From Caryophanales bacterium (GTDB lineage Bacteria; Bacillota; Bacilli; Bacillales; Amphibacillaceae), in NCBI GenBank assembly GCA_029257405.1, contig JARIBO010000014.1:1-59202 (forward strand): DNA of 59,202 bases. The letters are read 5' to 3'. Under the pieces are notes generated by a model. The model was not told where the DNA came from, did not search any database, and worked only from the letters and a program-made list of their open reading frames with translations. Below are positions 49,401 through 56,871 of the stretch, piece after piece. Position numbers and translations under genes: made by a program. Numbering within the stretch: the stretch's first letter is position 1; every line of letters starts with the position of its first letter.

Positions 49401-49560
49401 TCTAGCCTTAGGTGAGGGGTCAGAGATGCAGCAACCACTTGCCGTGACAATTATATTTGGACTAAGTGTATCGAGTATCTTTACCTTACTCCTTATTCCG
49501 ATTGTCTATACATTCTTTGATGATTTAACGAAAAAATTCTCAAAGAAAAAAGAAAGTTAA
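46498..49560 (+). CDS. RND efflux permease (AcrB/SwrC-like)
   Basis: 1020 aa, GTG start two bases after the adaptor stop. Twelve membrane segments in two repeats: N-terminal VKRPVGVIMIVLAIIALG, LFPEIDLPIAVV, then a large extracellular part, LGLGMMVDSSIVILENIYSYRQRG (motif with the central Asp), and in the second half MLAGIVVNNSIVLVDYINILRARG. It is of the Gram-positive SwrC/YerP kind, which exports surfactants, fatty acids or antimicrobials using the proton gradient. The substrate is not known. Confidence 0.93.
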   Translation: MNLIRQSVKRPVGVIMIVLAIIALGVVSVRSLAVDLFPEIDLPIAVVATSYQDAAPEEIESSISKPLEASISSIEGIEMIQSQSQADSSLVIMMFKNGTDLDQALLDVREKVDQVKGALPERAGDPSILRFSPDQLPVMWVALTGENPDELTSLADTDVVPYFERQKGVASVTVEGGKEREIQLVFDEAALNKEDVTSQDVVQALQSSNQSSSVGTIEKGDQDLQVRVSGEFDSLEDIKRTIIRTESGKQVYLEDVAEVNDSFKKENSKTLVNGEPSIVLSILKNSDANTVDVAREIKTSMDDLNKDLPSGAELSVVIDTSEFIEESVNSVITNILIGGVISVFILLLFLKSLRATIVIALSIPIAVVSTFSLMYFTGETLNVLTLGGLALGLGMMVDSSIVILENIYSYRQRGYSLVDSAIKGAGELAPAVIASTTTTLVVFLPIVYVEGIASDIFTPLALTVSFSLLASLVVAVTLVPMLSSQLLSKAIEDGRRYWFDVFLEKVINLYQRILKKVLKFRKTSVFITLLLIAGSVLATPFIGAEFIPAGDQGQLEIKVETRLSSSLAHTEEIASEVTEELKKYEDIIRVSFVTIGSGDAVGGGPQSGANEASYTIELVSPGDRDLTTKEFVSELDEKLANIVGADITVSEMEAGLGMGEPVQIELSGPEHSVLRDLSNDIKDGISEIDGVFNPKSGADEAVPQMKLIIDEERAALYGLTAPQITQQIESQFIGETATVYREEGKEIDVTLTYPEKNKQTIAQLKDMKVQTVIGLTPPLEELVEFTEVLGPVTLTRQNQQAQTTVTSEIADRDLGGVVTDIESYLADYTFPEGYSANVGGQAEDMAESFADLTLALIFSIFLVYAVMAIQFENFLYPFIIMFSMPATVIGVVGGLLITGLSFSIPAFIGIIMLAGIVVNNSIVLVDYINILRARGMDRYEAILEAGRSRMRPILMTTLTTVLAMVPLGLALGEGSEMQQPLAVTIIFGLSVSSIFTLLLIPIVYTFFDDLTKKFSKKKES

Positions 49561-49601
49561 ATAACGTATGTGTTTTATAAATTAGGAGTTGTTCAATCAT
49601 T

Positions 49602-50399
49602 ATGTACAAATTTACGCATGGCGAAATTGAGGTGTTTAGATTCCCTTTATTGCCATTTTACAAAAACTTTGTCTTTTATCTTTATTTTGTTGATGGCTTA
49701 TTAATCGATACAGGGCCGCGTCTTAGAAAATCAATTTTAGCTCATGAATTTAAAGCATTACCAATAAAAAAAGTAGCGCTAACACATCACCATGATGATC
49801 ATATGGGAATGGCTGGGTGGTTGTGGCGGAATAAAAAAGCAAGCATTTATTCGCACCAAAAAACAGTTCCACATATCAAAAAACAAAAACATTTACCGTG
49901 GATATATCGTGTTGGAAGAAAACTAGCGGGACAATTTGACCAAGTTTCTTACCCAAAAAAACTAAAAACAGACCATTACGAATTTATACCTGTCCACACA
50001 CCGGGTCATACTGATGATCACGTTGTTTTATATGAGCCAAATGAAAAATGGTTATTTACTGGAGACTTATATATTACGTCGCATCCAAAAGTCGCTCATA
50101 AATCAGAATCAATTATCCAGTATATTGATTCACTCGAAAAAATTATGAAACTTGATTTTGAGACGATTTTTTGTGCGCATGAGGGTGTCGTTACAGATGG
50201 TAGGGAAAAGATAGAAGAAAAAATTGTTTATCTAAAACGCATGCAAAAATATGTGAGTGAAATGCACGAAGAGGGATTTACTGATGATGAAATTGTAAAA
50301 ATTGTATTTCCCCGTCGTGTAGCCCTTGAGTCTCTTACATTTGGTGCCTTCTCACGTAAAAATTTTATTAGAGCTTGTTATCAAGAAGAAACAATGTGA
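49602..50399 (+). CDS. Metallo-beta-lactamase-fold hydrolase
   Basis: 265 aa. The zinc site motif is THHHDDHMGM (His62, His64, Asp66, His67), with HTPGHTDDH, LFTGDLYI and IFCAHEG giving the remaining ligands. The C-terminal helical part and basic IYRVGRKLAG segment resemble MBL-fold hydrolases of the glyoxalase-II/YflN group. Reaction unknown. ATG follows TAGGAGTTGTTC. It lies after the RND operon but has no clear link to it. Confidence 0.85.
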   Translation: MYKFTHGEIEVFRFPLLPFYKNFVFYLYFVDGLLIDTGPRLRKSILAHEFKALPIKKVALTHHHDDHMGMAGWLWRNKKASIYSHQKTVPHIKKQKHLPWIYRVGRKLAGQFDQVSYPKKLKTDHYEFIPVHTPGHTDDHVVLYEPNEKWLFTGDLYITSHPKVAHKSESIIQYIDSLEKIMKLDFETIFCAHEGVVTDGREKIEEKIVYLKRMQKYVSEMHEEGFTDDEIVKIVFPRRVALESLTFGAFSRKNFIRACYQEETM

Positions 50400-50424
50400 A
50401 AACCTTGTTTCTTCTTTTTTTTAC
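50384..50424 (+). terminator. Terminator overlapping the end of the MBL-fold gene
   Basis: AAGAAGAAACAA (50384-50395) / TTGTTTCTTCTT (50405-50416), with the TGA stop codon in the loop, then eight T. Confidence 0.9.
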
Positions 50425-50460
50425 GTGTATTTTTAATATAAAAAAATATCTGCAAAAGTG

Positions 50461-50502
50461 AGTATACAATAAGTTTACTTTTAGATTGTATACTGCTACA
50501 GT
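50461..50502 (+). promoter_or_regulatory. Promoter of GMC unit 1 with a perfect inverted repeat
   Basis: TTTACT (50474-50479), 17-base spacer, TACAGT (50497-50502). The same box pair occurs before units 2 and 4. A perfect 10-bp inverted repeat AGTATACAAT (50461-50470) / ATTGTATACT (50485-50494) overlaps the spacer and could be an operator. Confidence 0.6.
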
Positions 50503-50563
50503 ATAACCGAGAACTTTTTCAATTATGAGAAAATACAATAAATATACCAAGAGGTGAATATAA

Positions 50564-51334
50564 ATGGCAGAAGATAATAAGACAAATAATTCAAGCGAAG
50601 AGGGAGTCGATCCAACACGCCGTAGGTTTTTAAAGAATACAGGAATTGCTTTAGGTGGTGTTGCAGGTGGATCTTTACTTGGTGGACTATTAGTTGGCCA
50701 GTCAGGAAAGAAAGAGGATTCAAGTTCTAAAGAAAGCGCTTCAGAGGCTAATTATACAGAAGCCCGTATGTTCTTTACAAGATTTGAAGACTTTGTCATT
50801 TTAGAACAGGCAACAGAGCGTATTTACCCGGAAGATGACAATGGTCCAGGTGCCATTGGTTTAGGTGTACCGTACTTTATCGATAAACAACTTGCAGGTA
50901 AATGGGGAGTAAATGCGAAAGATTATCGTCAAGGACCATTTAAAGAATCTGAACCAACAGCAGATATGTCTAGTTTAACACGAGGTGAACTTTTCATTTT
51001 AGGTCTCAGGAAAATAGATGAAGAAAGTCAAAAGAGATTTAAGGAAACATTTGCTAAAATTGAAGCTGAGCAAAAAGATGAAATATTAACAGATTTTGCA
51101 GATGGAAATGTTGATATGAAAGGAATCGGATCAAACAAGTTTTTTGATCTCCTTAGATCGGCAACACTAGAAGGAGCATATTCTGACCCAATGTACGGTG
51201 GTAACCGAAATATGGAAGGTTGGAAAATGAAGGAATTCCCAGGTTCGGTCGCATCTTATACGGATATGATTGAAGAAAAAGAATTTATTAAAATGGATCC
51301 AATTAGTTTAACAGATTATCAACAGAAATCTTAA
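50564..51334 (+). CDS. Gluconate 2-dehydrogenase subunit 3-like Tat-exported protein, unit 1
   Basis: 256 aa. The N-terminus has the twin-arginine motif T18-R19-R20-R-F-L-K followed by a hydrophobic NTGIALGGVAGGSLLGG stretch, so it is sent through the Tat system already folded, probably carrying its flavoprotein partner. The conserved body (EQATERIYPEDDNGPGAIGLGVPYFIDKQLAG shortened here; LEGAYSDPMYGGNRN) is typical of the small subunit family. AAGAGGTGAATATA precedes the ATG. The partner gene follows after 16 bases. Confidence 0.9.
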   Translation: MAEDNKTNNSSEEGVDPTRRRFLKNTGIALGGVAGGSLLGGLLVGQSGKKEDSSSKESASEANYTEARMFFTRFEDFVILEQATERIYPEDDNGPGAIGLGVPYFIDKQLAGKWGVNAKDYRQGPFKESEPTADMSSLTRGELFILGLRKIDEESQKRFKETFAKIEAEQKDEILTDFADGNVDMKGIGSNKFFDLLRSATLEGAYSDPMYGGNRNMEGWKMKEFPGSVASYTDMIEEKEFIKMDPISLTDYQQKS

Positions 51335-51350
51335 CAAAGGGGGAATATAA

Positions 51351-53108
51351 ATGGCTGAAAAATTAGATAAAGTAGATGTCGTTATCGTCGGTTCAGGTTG
51401 GGCTGGGGGAACGGCAGCTGCAGAGCTTTCAAAAGAAGGATATGACGTTGTTTGTTTAGAACGTGGTAAAGACCATTCAACAAAAGATTTTATAGGTGCA
51501 AAAGATGAATTAAGATATAGTAGACGTCGTGAAATGTTCCAAGATTTATCAAAAGAAACATTAACAATTCGAAATGAATTAGATGAAGTTGCAACACCAC
51601 ACAGAAGTAATGAAACGAACTCAATTAACGGAACAGATACAGGTGGATCAGGTGTTCATTGGAACGGTCAAATCTATCGCTGGTTACCGACAGACTTTGA
51701 ACTTCGTAGTAAAACAATTGAAAAGTATGGAGAAGACATTATTCCTAAAGATATGACAATGCAGGACTGGGGTATTACATACGAAGAAATTGAACCTTAT
51801 TATGATAAGTTTGAAGAAACAATTGGAGTGTCAGGAGAACAAGATCCCCTGCGTCCGAAAATGTCGAGACCATTTCCAAATCCACCAATGAAAGAAACAG
51901 CAACGATGGCTTTATTTAAAGAAACGACAAAAGAAATGGGTTACCATCCATATCATATGGCTTCTGCGAATATGTCACAACAATACGAAAATCCAGATGG
52001 CGAAACAATTAATGCGTGTGCATACTGTGCTTTTTGTGAGCAATATGGATGTGACTTTGGTGCTAAAGCAGACCCGATTGTAACTGTATTATCGACTGCA
52101 AGAAGACATGACAACTTTGAATTAAGAAATAATTCATATGTTGTACGTATTTTACATGAAAATGGTCGTGCTACAGGCGTTCGTTATGTTGATACACAAA
52201 CGGGTTTAGAATATGATCAGCCAGCAGACCTTGTAGTTGTTGGAGGATATACATTTACAAATACGCGTTTACTATTATTATCAGAAGTTGGTAAGCCATA
52301 CGATCCAGTAGCGAACACGGGTGTTATTGGGAGAAACTTAACGACCCACTTTGCAAACTTGACTCATTTACGTGTAAGAGGATTCTTTGATGATAAAAAG
52401 TTTAACCGTTATGCAGGTGCTGGAGCTTTAGGTACGACAATGGATGATTTTAACGTTGAACAATTAGATCATACTAAACATGACTTCTTACATGGCTTCA
52501 TCATTCGGTCAACACAATTAGGTAGTCGTCCAATTAATAATAACTTTGTTCCAGAAGGTATACCTACTTGGGGACAAGAATTTAAAGATAAATCCTTATT
52601 TTACACGAATCGTAATATAGATATTCAGCAGCAAAACGGTGTTCTAGGATGGCGCTATAACTACATGGATCTAGATCCAACCTATAAAGATGTTTTTGGT
52701 GATCCATTACTACGTGTTACGGCTAAAATTCATGACCAAGATCGTAATATTGTAAGGTACGCGCACCAAAAGTCAAAAGAAATTTTAGAGAAAATGGGCG
52801 CAGATCATATTACTGTTCCTGAAATTACAGATGAAACAGAATTTGATCATACGAGTTTAGGAGACCATACGGCTGGAGGCGTTATTATGGGGAGCGATCC
52901 AGAAACGTCTGCTGTTAATAACTACTCACAACTTTGGGATATGGAAAACGTATTCGTACTAGGGGCTTCATCATTCCCGCACAATAGTTCATCGAACCCA
53001 ACGAACACAGTTGGAGCTTTAGCTTACCGTGCGACAGAAGGTATGATCGAGTACCTTAAAGGTGATGGTGGTTTACTAGTTGAGGCAAAAGCAACAAAAA
53101 ATGTTTAA
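51351..53108 (+). CDS. GMC-family flavoprotein dehydrogenase, unit 1
   Basis: 585 aa. FAD-binding GSGWAGGTAAAELS near the N-terminus and LERGKD; a four-cysteine motif C-x2-C-x2-C-x4-C at residues about 222-233 (NACAYCAFCEQYGCDFGAK) that resembles the 3Fe-4S site of FAD-glucose and fructose dehydrogenases; catalytic His in GDHTAGGVIMG and Asn549 in SSNPTNT. It has no signal of its own and likely rides out with the Tat subunit. Oxidises a sugar, sugar acid or alcohol and passes electrons on; the substrate is unknown and no cytochrome c subunit is encoded here. Confidence 0.9.
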   Translation: MAEKLDKVDVVIVGSGWAGGTAAAELSKEGYDVVCLERGKDHSTKDFIGAKDELRYSRRREMFQDLSKETLTIRNELDEVATPHRSNETNSINGTDTGGSGVHWNGQIYRWLPTDFELRSKTIEKYGEDIIPKDMTMQDWGITYEEIEPYYDKFEETIGVSGEQDPLRPKMSRPFPNPPMKETATMALFKETTKEMGYHPYHMASANMSQQYENPDGETINACAYCAFCEQYGCDFGAKADPIVTVLSTARRHDNFELRNNSYVVRILHENGRATGVRYVDTQTGLEYDQPADLVVVGGYTFTNTRLLLLSEVGKPYDPVANTGVIGRNLTTHFANLTHLRVRGFFDDKKFNRYAGAGALGTTMDDFNVEQLDHTKHDFLHGFIIRSTQLGSRPINNNFVPEGIPTWGQEFKDKSLFYTNRNIDIQQQNGVLGWRYNYMDLDPTYKDVFGDPLLRVTAKIHDQDRNIVRYAHQKSKEILEKMGADHITVPEITDETEFDHTSLGDHTAGGVIMGSDPETSAVNNYSQLWDMENVFVLGASSFPHNSSSNPTNTVGALAYRATEGMIEYLKGDGGLLVEAKATKNV

Positions 53109-53131
53109 ATAAGACTTACTTAGATGCATAA

Positions 53132-53171
53132 ATAGGAAGAAACAAGAATTTTTGTTTCCTCCTATTTTTTT
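53132..53171 (+). terminator. Terminator after unit 1
   Basis: TAGGAAGAAACAA (53133-53145) / TTGTTTCCTCCTA (53152-53164), one mismatch, then T-rich. Confidence 0.88.
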
Positions 53172-53207
53172 ATTTTAACTATTAATATCATGGGTTTATA
53201 CAATAAG

Positions 53208-53236
53208 TTTACAATGTAAGATATAACTGCTAAAAT
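53208..53236 (+). promoter_or_regulatory. Promoter of GMC unit 2
   Basis: TTTACA (53208-53213), 17-base spacer, TAAAAT (53231-53236). The stretch ATACAATAAGTTTAC just upstream is the same as before unit 1. Confidence 0.7.
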
Positions 53237-53264
53237 AGCGCTTACATTAAGATGTATATTTAAA

Positions 53265-53331
53265 GAAAGGTGGTGAGCCATTTCTTAATATATAGAAAAT
53301 AATTTTAAAAATATACTAAGAGGTGATTAAA
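53265..53331 (+). repeat. Conserved 5' leader of unit 2 (copy also before unit 4)
   Basis: GAAAGGTGGTGA, then ATTTCTTAATATAT, then AAATATACTAAGAGGTGA, the last containing the ribosome site. The same three blocks in the same order occur at 58775-58843. GAAAGGTGGTGA looks like a ribosome site plus GTG, so a short leader peptide (9 codons here) is conceivable but is not kept in the other copy. Confidence 0.7.
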
Positions 53332-54117
53332 ATGGCAAATGATAATAAAACAAAAAATCCAAGTGGAGATGGTGTCGATCCAACACGCCGAAAGTTTTTA
53401 AAAAACACAGGTATTGCATTAGGTGGTGTTGCGGGAGGGTCATTACTTGGTGGACTTTTAGTGAGCCAATCTGAAAATAAAAATGATTCTAGTTCTAAAG
53501 ATGATAAAGCACAAGCACCACGAACAAGAGGACGTGAATTTTTTGCAAGATATGAAGACTTTCTCGTGCTCGCTGCTGCAACAGAACTTATATTTCCTAA
53601 AGATGATAATGGGCCAGGTGCAATTGATTTAGATGTCCCTTATTTTATTGATAAACAACTTGCAGGTACGTGGGGTGTAAATGATGATGACTATCGTCAA
53701 GGGCCATTTGATGAAAAGAAAGTAAAAGAAGCGGCTGATACAGCAAACCATGCACGCGCAAACAGAGGACAATTATTTATTGACGGTTTACGTTCAATGA
53801 ATGCAGAAAGTAAAAAACGCTTTGACGTAACGTTTGATGAAGCAACTGAAGAAGAGCAAGGCGAAATTATGACTGATTTAGAAACGGGCAAACTTAAAAT
53901 GAAAACCTTACCATCAGATGGCTTTTTTGAGTTATTAAAACAAGCAACATTACAAGGAGCATTTTCTGATCCTTTATATGGTGGGAATAAAAATATGGAT
54001 GGTTGGCGTATGAAAGAATTCCCAGGTGCAAGAGCTTCTTATGCAGATGTTATCGAAGAAGAAGATTTTGTTGAGCTTGAGCCTGTTAGTTTAACAGATT
54101 ATCAACAAAACATTTAA
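53332..54117 (+). CDS. Gluconate 2-dehydrogenase subunit 3-like Tat-exported protein, unit 2
   Basis: 261 aa from the ATG at 53332, after AAGAGGTGATTAA. Twin-arginine motif T-R-R-K-F-L-K, then NTGIALGGVAGGSLLGG. The body follows unit 1 with a longer insert before RGQLF (KKVKEAADTANHARAN). The N-terminal MANDNKT is shared with unit 4. Closely followed by its GMC partner (20 bases, AAGGAGG). Confidence 0.9.
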   Translation: MANDNKTKNPSGDGVDPTRRKFLKNTGIALGGVAGGSLLGGLLVSQSENKNDSSSKDDKAQAPRTRGREFFARYEDFLVLAAATELIFPKDDNGPGAIDLDVPYFIDKQLAGTWGVNDDDYRQGPFDEKKVKEAADTANHARANRGQLFIDGLRSMNAESKKRFDVTFDEATEEEQGEIMTDLETGKLKMKTLPSDGFFELLKQATLQGAFSDPLYGGNKNMDGWRMKEFPGARASYADVIEEEDFVELEPVSLTDYQQNI

Positions 54118-54137
54118 TTTTTAAGGAGGTATTATAA

Positions 54138-55895
54138 ATGGCTGAAGAACTAGAGAAAGTTGACGCAGTTATCGTAGGTACAGGTTGGGCAGGTGGAATA
54201 GCCGCTGCTGAATTAACAAAAGCAGGACATAAAGTTGTTGCCCTTGAAAGAGGAAAAGCACAATCAAGAGAAGATTTCATCGGTGCAAAAGATGAATTAA
54301 AATATTCAATTCGTTATCATATGATGCAAGATTTATCAAAAGATACAGTGACAACAAGGAGTAGTAGAAAAGACGTTGCAAGACCTGTAAGAAATAATAG
54401 TCGTGCGCGGATGGGAAATGATACAGGTGGGGCAAGTGCGCATTGGAACGGAGTTAGTTTCCGCTGGATGCCTTATGACTTTGAAATTTATAGTAAAACA
54501 GTTGAAAAATATGGAAAAGATAAAATTCCTAAAAACAGTAGAATTCAAGACTGGGGTATTACATATGACGAAATAGAGCCATATTATGATAAATATGAAA
54601 AAACAACGGGTGTTTCTGCAGAAGAAAATCCGATTGGTCCTTGGCGCTCAGATGAATACCCAAATCCAAGAATGAAATCAACACCATCAATTGATCTCTT
54701 TAAAAAAGCAGGAGAAAGCCTTGGATATCATCCATATCACTTACCATCGGGTAATATGTCAGAGCAATATACAAATCCTGATGGCGAAACAATCAATGCG
54801 TGTGTTTATTGTGCATTTTGTGAAGAACACGGATGTGACTTCGGCGCTAAAGCAGATCCAATTGTAACTGTTTTAGAAACAGCAAATAAAACAGGTAATT
54901 TTGAAATCCGTAATGAATCAACTGTAACAGAAGTTGTTCATGATGGTAGTAAAGCAACAGGACTAAAGTATATTGATAACTTAACAGGAAAAGAATATAT
55001 TCAGCCTGCAGACATTGTAGTGTTAGCTGGATTTGTTTTTACAAATAATAAATTACTATTAAAATCTAAAATAGGTGAACCGTACGATCCAGAAACAGAA
55101 ACAGGCGTAATCGGAAGAAACTTTACCGGACACTTTAGTAATATTAGTACCTACATTGGTGCACGTGGATTCTTTAATGATAAGAAATTTAATTTAGCAA
55201 TGGGTGCTGGATCATTAGGTGCAACACTTGATGACTTTTCAGGAGATAATATTGATCATTCGGACCTTGATTTTCTACACGGATATGAGATTCGTTACTA
55301 TCATTTAGGGAAACGACCAATTGCTAATAATGATGTACCTGAAGGAACACCTGCTTGGGGTAAAGAATACAAAGAAAAGAATTTATTTTACCATAACCGG
55401 AATATCCTGGTCAGAGCAAAAGTCGCGTTTTTACCTAACCGCTATACTTATTTAGATTTAGACCCGACTTATAAAGATGAATTAGGCGATCCTTTACTCC
55501 GTGTGACAGTAGAATATCAAGAAGATGATATAAAACGTGCTCAACATGGTGTAGATACATGTGAAGAAATTGTAAAAGAAATGGGTGCTGATATTATCGA
55601 TCGTGTCGACGTTGATGATAATGCAGAATTCGACCATATGTTTTATACAAACCACTTTATTGGCGGAGCAATCATGGGAGAAGACCCAAAAACATCAGCT
55701 GTAAATAGATATTCACAGATGTGGGATATGGAAAATCTATTCGTACTTGGTGGTTCATCATTCCCTCACGTGAGTAGCCATGACCCAACTGAAACGATCG
55801 GTGCTTTTGCCTATCTTTCTTCAGAAGGCATGATCGACTATCTTAAAGGTGATGGTGGGTTATTAATTGAACCAAAAGAAAAGAAAGAAGCTTAA
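54138..55895 (+). CDS. GMC-family flavoprotein dehydrogenase, unit 2
   Basis: 585 aa, the same length as its paralogues. FAD motif GTGWAGGIAAAELT; cysteine motif NACVYCAFCEEHGCDFGAK; catalytic His in TNHFIGGAIMG. The residue matching the catalytic Asn549 of units 1 and 3 is Asp549 (SSHDPTET), so activity or pH range may differ. The C-terminus LLIEPKEKKEA departs from the LLVEAKATKNV of units 1 and 3. It is the most diverged of the three complete flavoproteins. Confidence 0.9.
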   Translation: MAEELEKVDAVIVGTGWAGGIAAAELTKAGHKVVALERGKAQSREDFIGAKDELKYSIRYHMMQDLSKDTVTTRSSRKDVARPVRNNSRARMGNDTGGASAHWNGVSFRWMPYDFEIYSKTVEKYGKDKIPKNSRIQDWGITYDEIEPYYDKYEKTTGVSAEENPIGPWRSDEYPNPRMKSTPSIDLFKKAGESLGYHPYHLPSGNMSEQYTNPDGETINACVYCAFCEEHGCDFGAKADPIVTVLETANKTGNFEIRNESTVTEVVHDGSKATGLKYIDNLTGKEYIQPADIVVLAGFVFTNNKLLLKSKIGEPYDPETETGVIGRNFTGHFSNISTYIGARGFFNDKKFNLAMGAGSLGATLDDFSGDNIDHSDLDFLHGYEIRYYHLGKRPIANNDVPEGTPAWGKEYKEKNLFYHNRNILVRAKVAFLPNRYTYLDLDPTYKDELGDPLLRVTVEYQEDDIKRAQHGVDTCEEIVKEMGADIIDRVDVDDNAEFDHMFYTNHFIGGAIMGEDPKTSAVNRYSQMWDMENLFVLGGSSFPHVSSHDPTETIGAFAYLSSEGMIDYLKGDGGLLIEPKEKKEA

Positions 55896-55898
55896 ATA

Positions 55899-55940
55899 AA
55901 AGAAGGAGCAGATTAACATTCTGCTTCTTCTTTTTATTAT
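55899..55940 (+). terminator. Terminator after unit 2
   Basis: AGAAGGAGCAGA (55901-55912) / TCTGCTTCTTCT (55920-55931), loop TTAACAT, then T-rich. Nearly the same hairpin closes unit 3. Confidence 0.9.
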
Positions 55941-56074
55941 CTAAATAGTGTGAATATTTTCTAAAAGTAGGATTAAACATAAAATCATGGTATATTTATC
56001 TAATGTCCGACTATCTTACACATATTATTTCAGATGTAAAAAGTATCTAAATCGATTTAAAAGGGGATATGAGA

Positions 56075-56854
56075 ATGGCTGATAACGAGGAAAATAAAAA
56101 AGGTAAGGCATCTACAAATGAAGAAGGAGTAGACCCAACACGTCGTCGCTTTATAAAAAATACAGGTTTTGTTATTGGCGGAGTTGCAGGTGGTTCATTA
56201 CTCGGAGGATTATTTACAAGTCAAGGTTCAAAAAAAGATGAAGTTAAAGAAGATGATAGTGCTAAAGCAACACCTACTGAAGCGCGTATGTTCTTTGAAC
56301 GGTATGAAGATTTTGTCGTACTTGAACAAGCTACTGAACGTATCTTACCTAAAGATGACAGTGGCCCAGGTGCCATTGAATTAGGTGTTCCATATTATAT
56401 AGATAAACAAATGGCAGGTACGTGGGGAATAAATGGAACTGACTATAGACAAGGTCCATTTGTAACGAAAGAACCAACAATCGATCAGTCGAGTCTAACA
56501 CGAGGCCAAATTATGATTTCTGGTATAAGAAAAATGAATGAAGAAAGTAAGAAGAGGTTTGATGTGTCATTTGATGAAGCTGAAGAAGATCAACAAATTG
56601 AAATTTTAACGGCTTTTGAAAGCTCAGAAATAAAAATGTACGGTGCAAATGCAGGAAGTTTTTTCGGTTTGCTTCGTGAATTAACAATTGAAGGAGCTTA
56701 TTCTGATCCATTATACGGTGGTAATCGCGATATGGCAGGCTGGAAAATGAAAGAGTTCCCAGGTGCGGTTCCTTCTTATGGTGACATTATTGAACAAGAA
56801 GAATTCGTTAAAAAAGATCCAGTTAGTTTAACAAGTTATCAACAGAAATCCTAA
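56075..56854 (+). CDS. Gluconate 2-dehydrogenase subunit 3-like Tat-exported protein, unit 3
   Basis: 259 aa from the ATG at 56075, 8 bases after AAAGGGGA; the ATG at 56069 is too close. Twin-arginine T-R-R-R-F-I-K, then NTGFVIGGVAGGSLLGG. Body as in unit 1 (TEARMFFERYEDFVVLEQ, LTIEGAYSDPLYGGNRD). The upstream region does not show the clear TTTAC/TAMART box pair of the other units; TTAAAC and TTATCT with 17 bases between is the best pair. Confidence 0.9.
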   Translation: MADNEENKKGKASTNEEGVDPTRRRFIKNTGFVIGGVAGGSLLGGLFTSQGSKKDEVKEDDSAKATPTEARMFFERYEDFVVLEQATERILPKDDSGPGAIELGVPYYIDKQMAGTWGINGTDYRQGPFVTKEPTIDQSSLTRGQIMISGIRKMNEESKKRFDVSFDEAEEDQQIEILTAFESSEIKMYGANAGSFFGLLRELTIEGAYSDPLYGGNRDMAGWKMKEFPGAVPSYGDIIEQEEFVKKDPVSLTSYQQKS

Positions 56855-56871
56855 TAAAAGGGGCTAATAAA

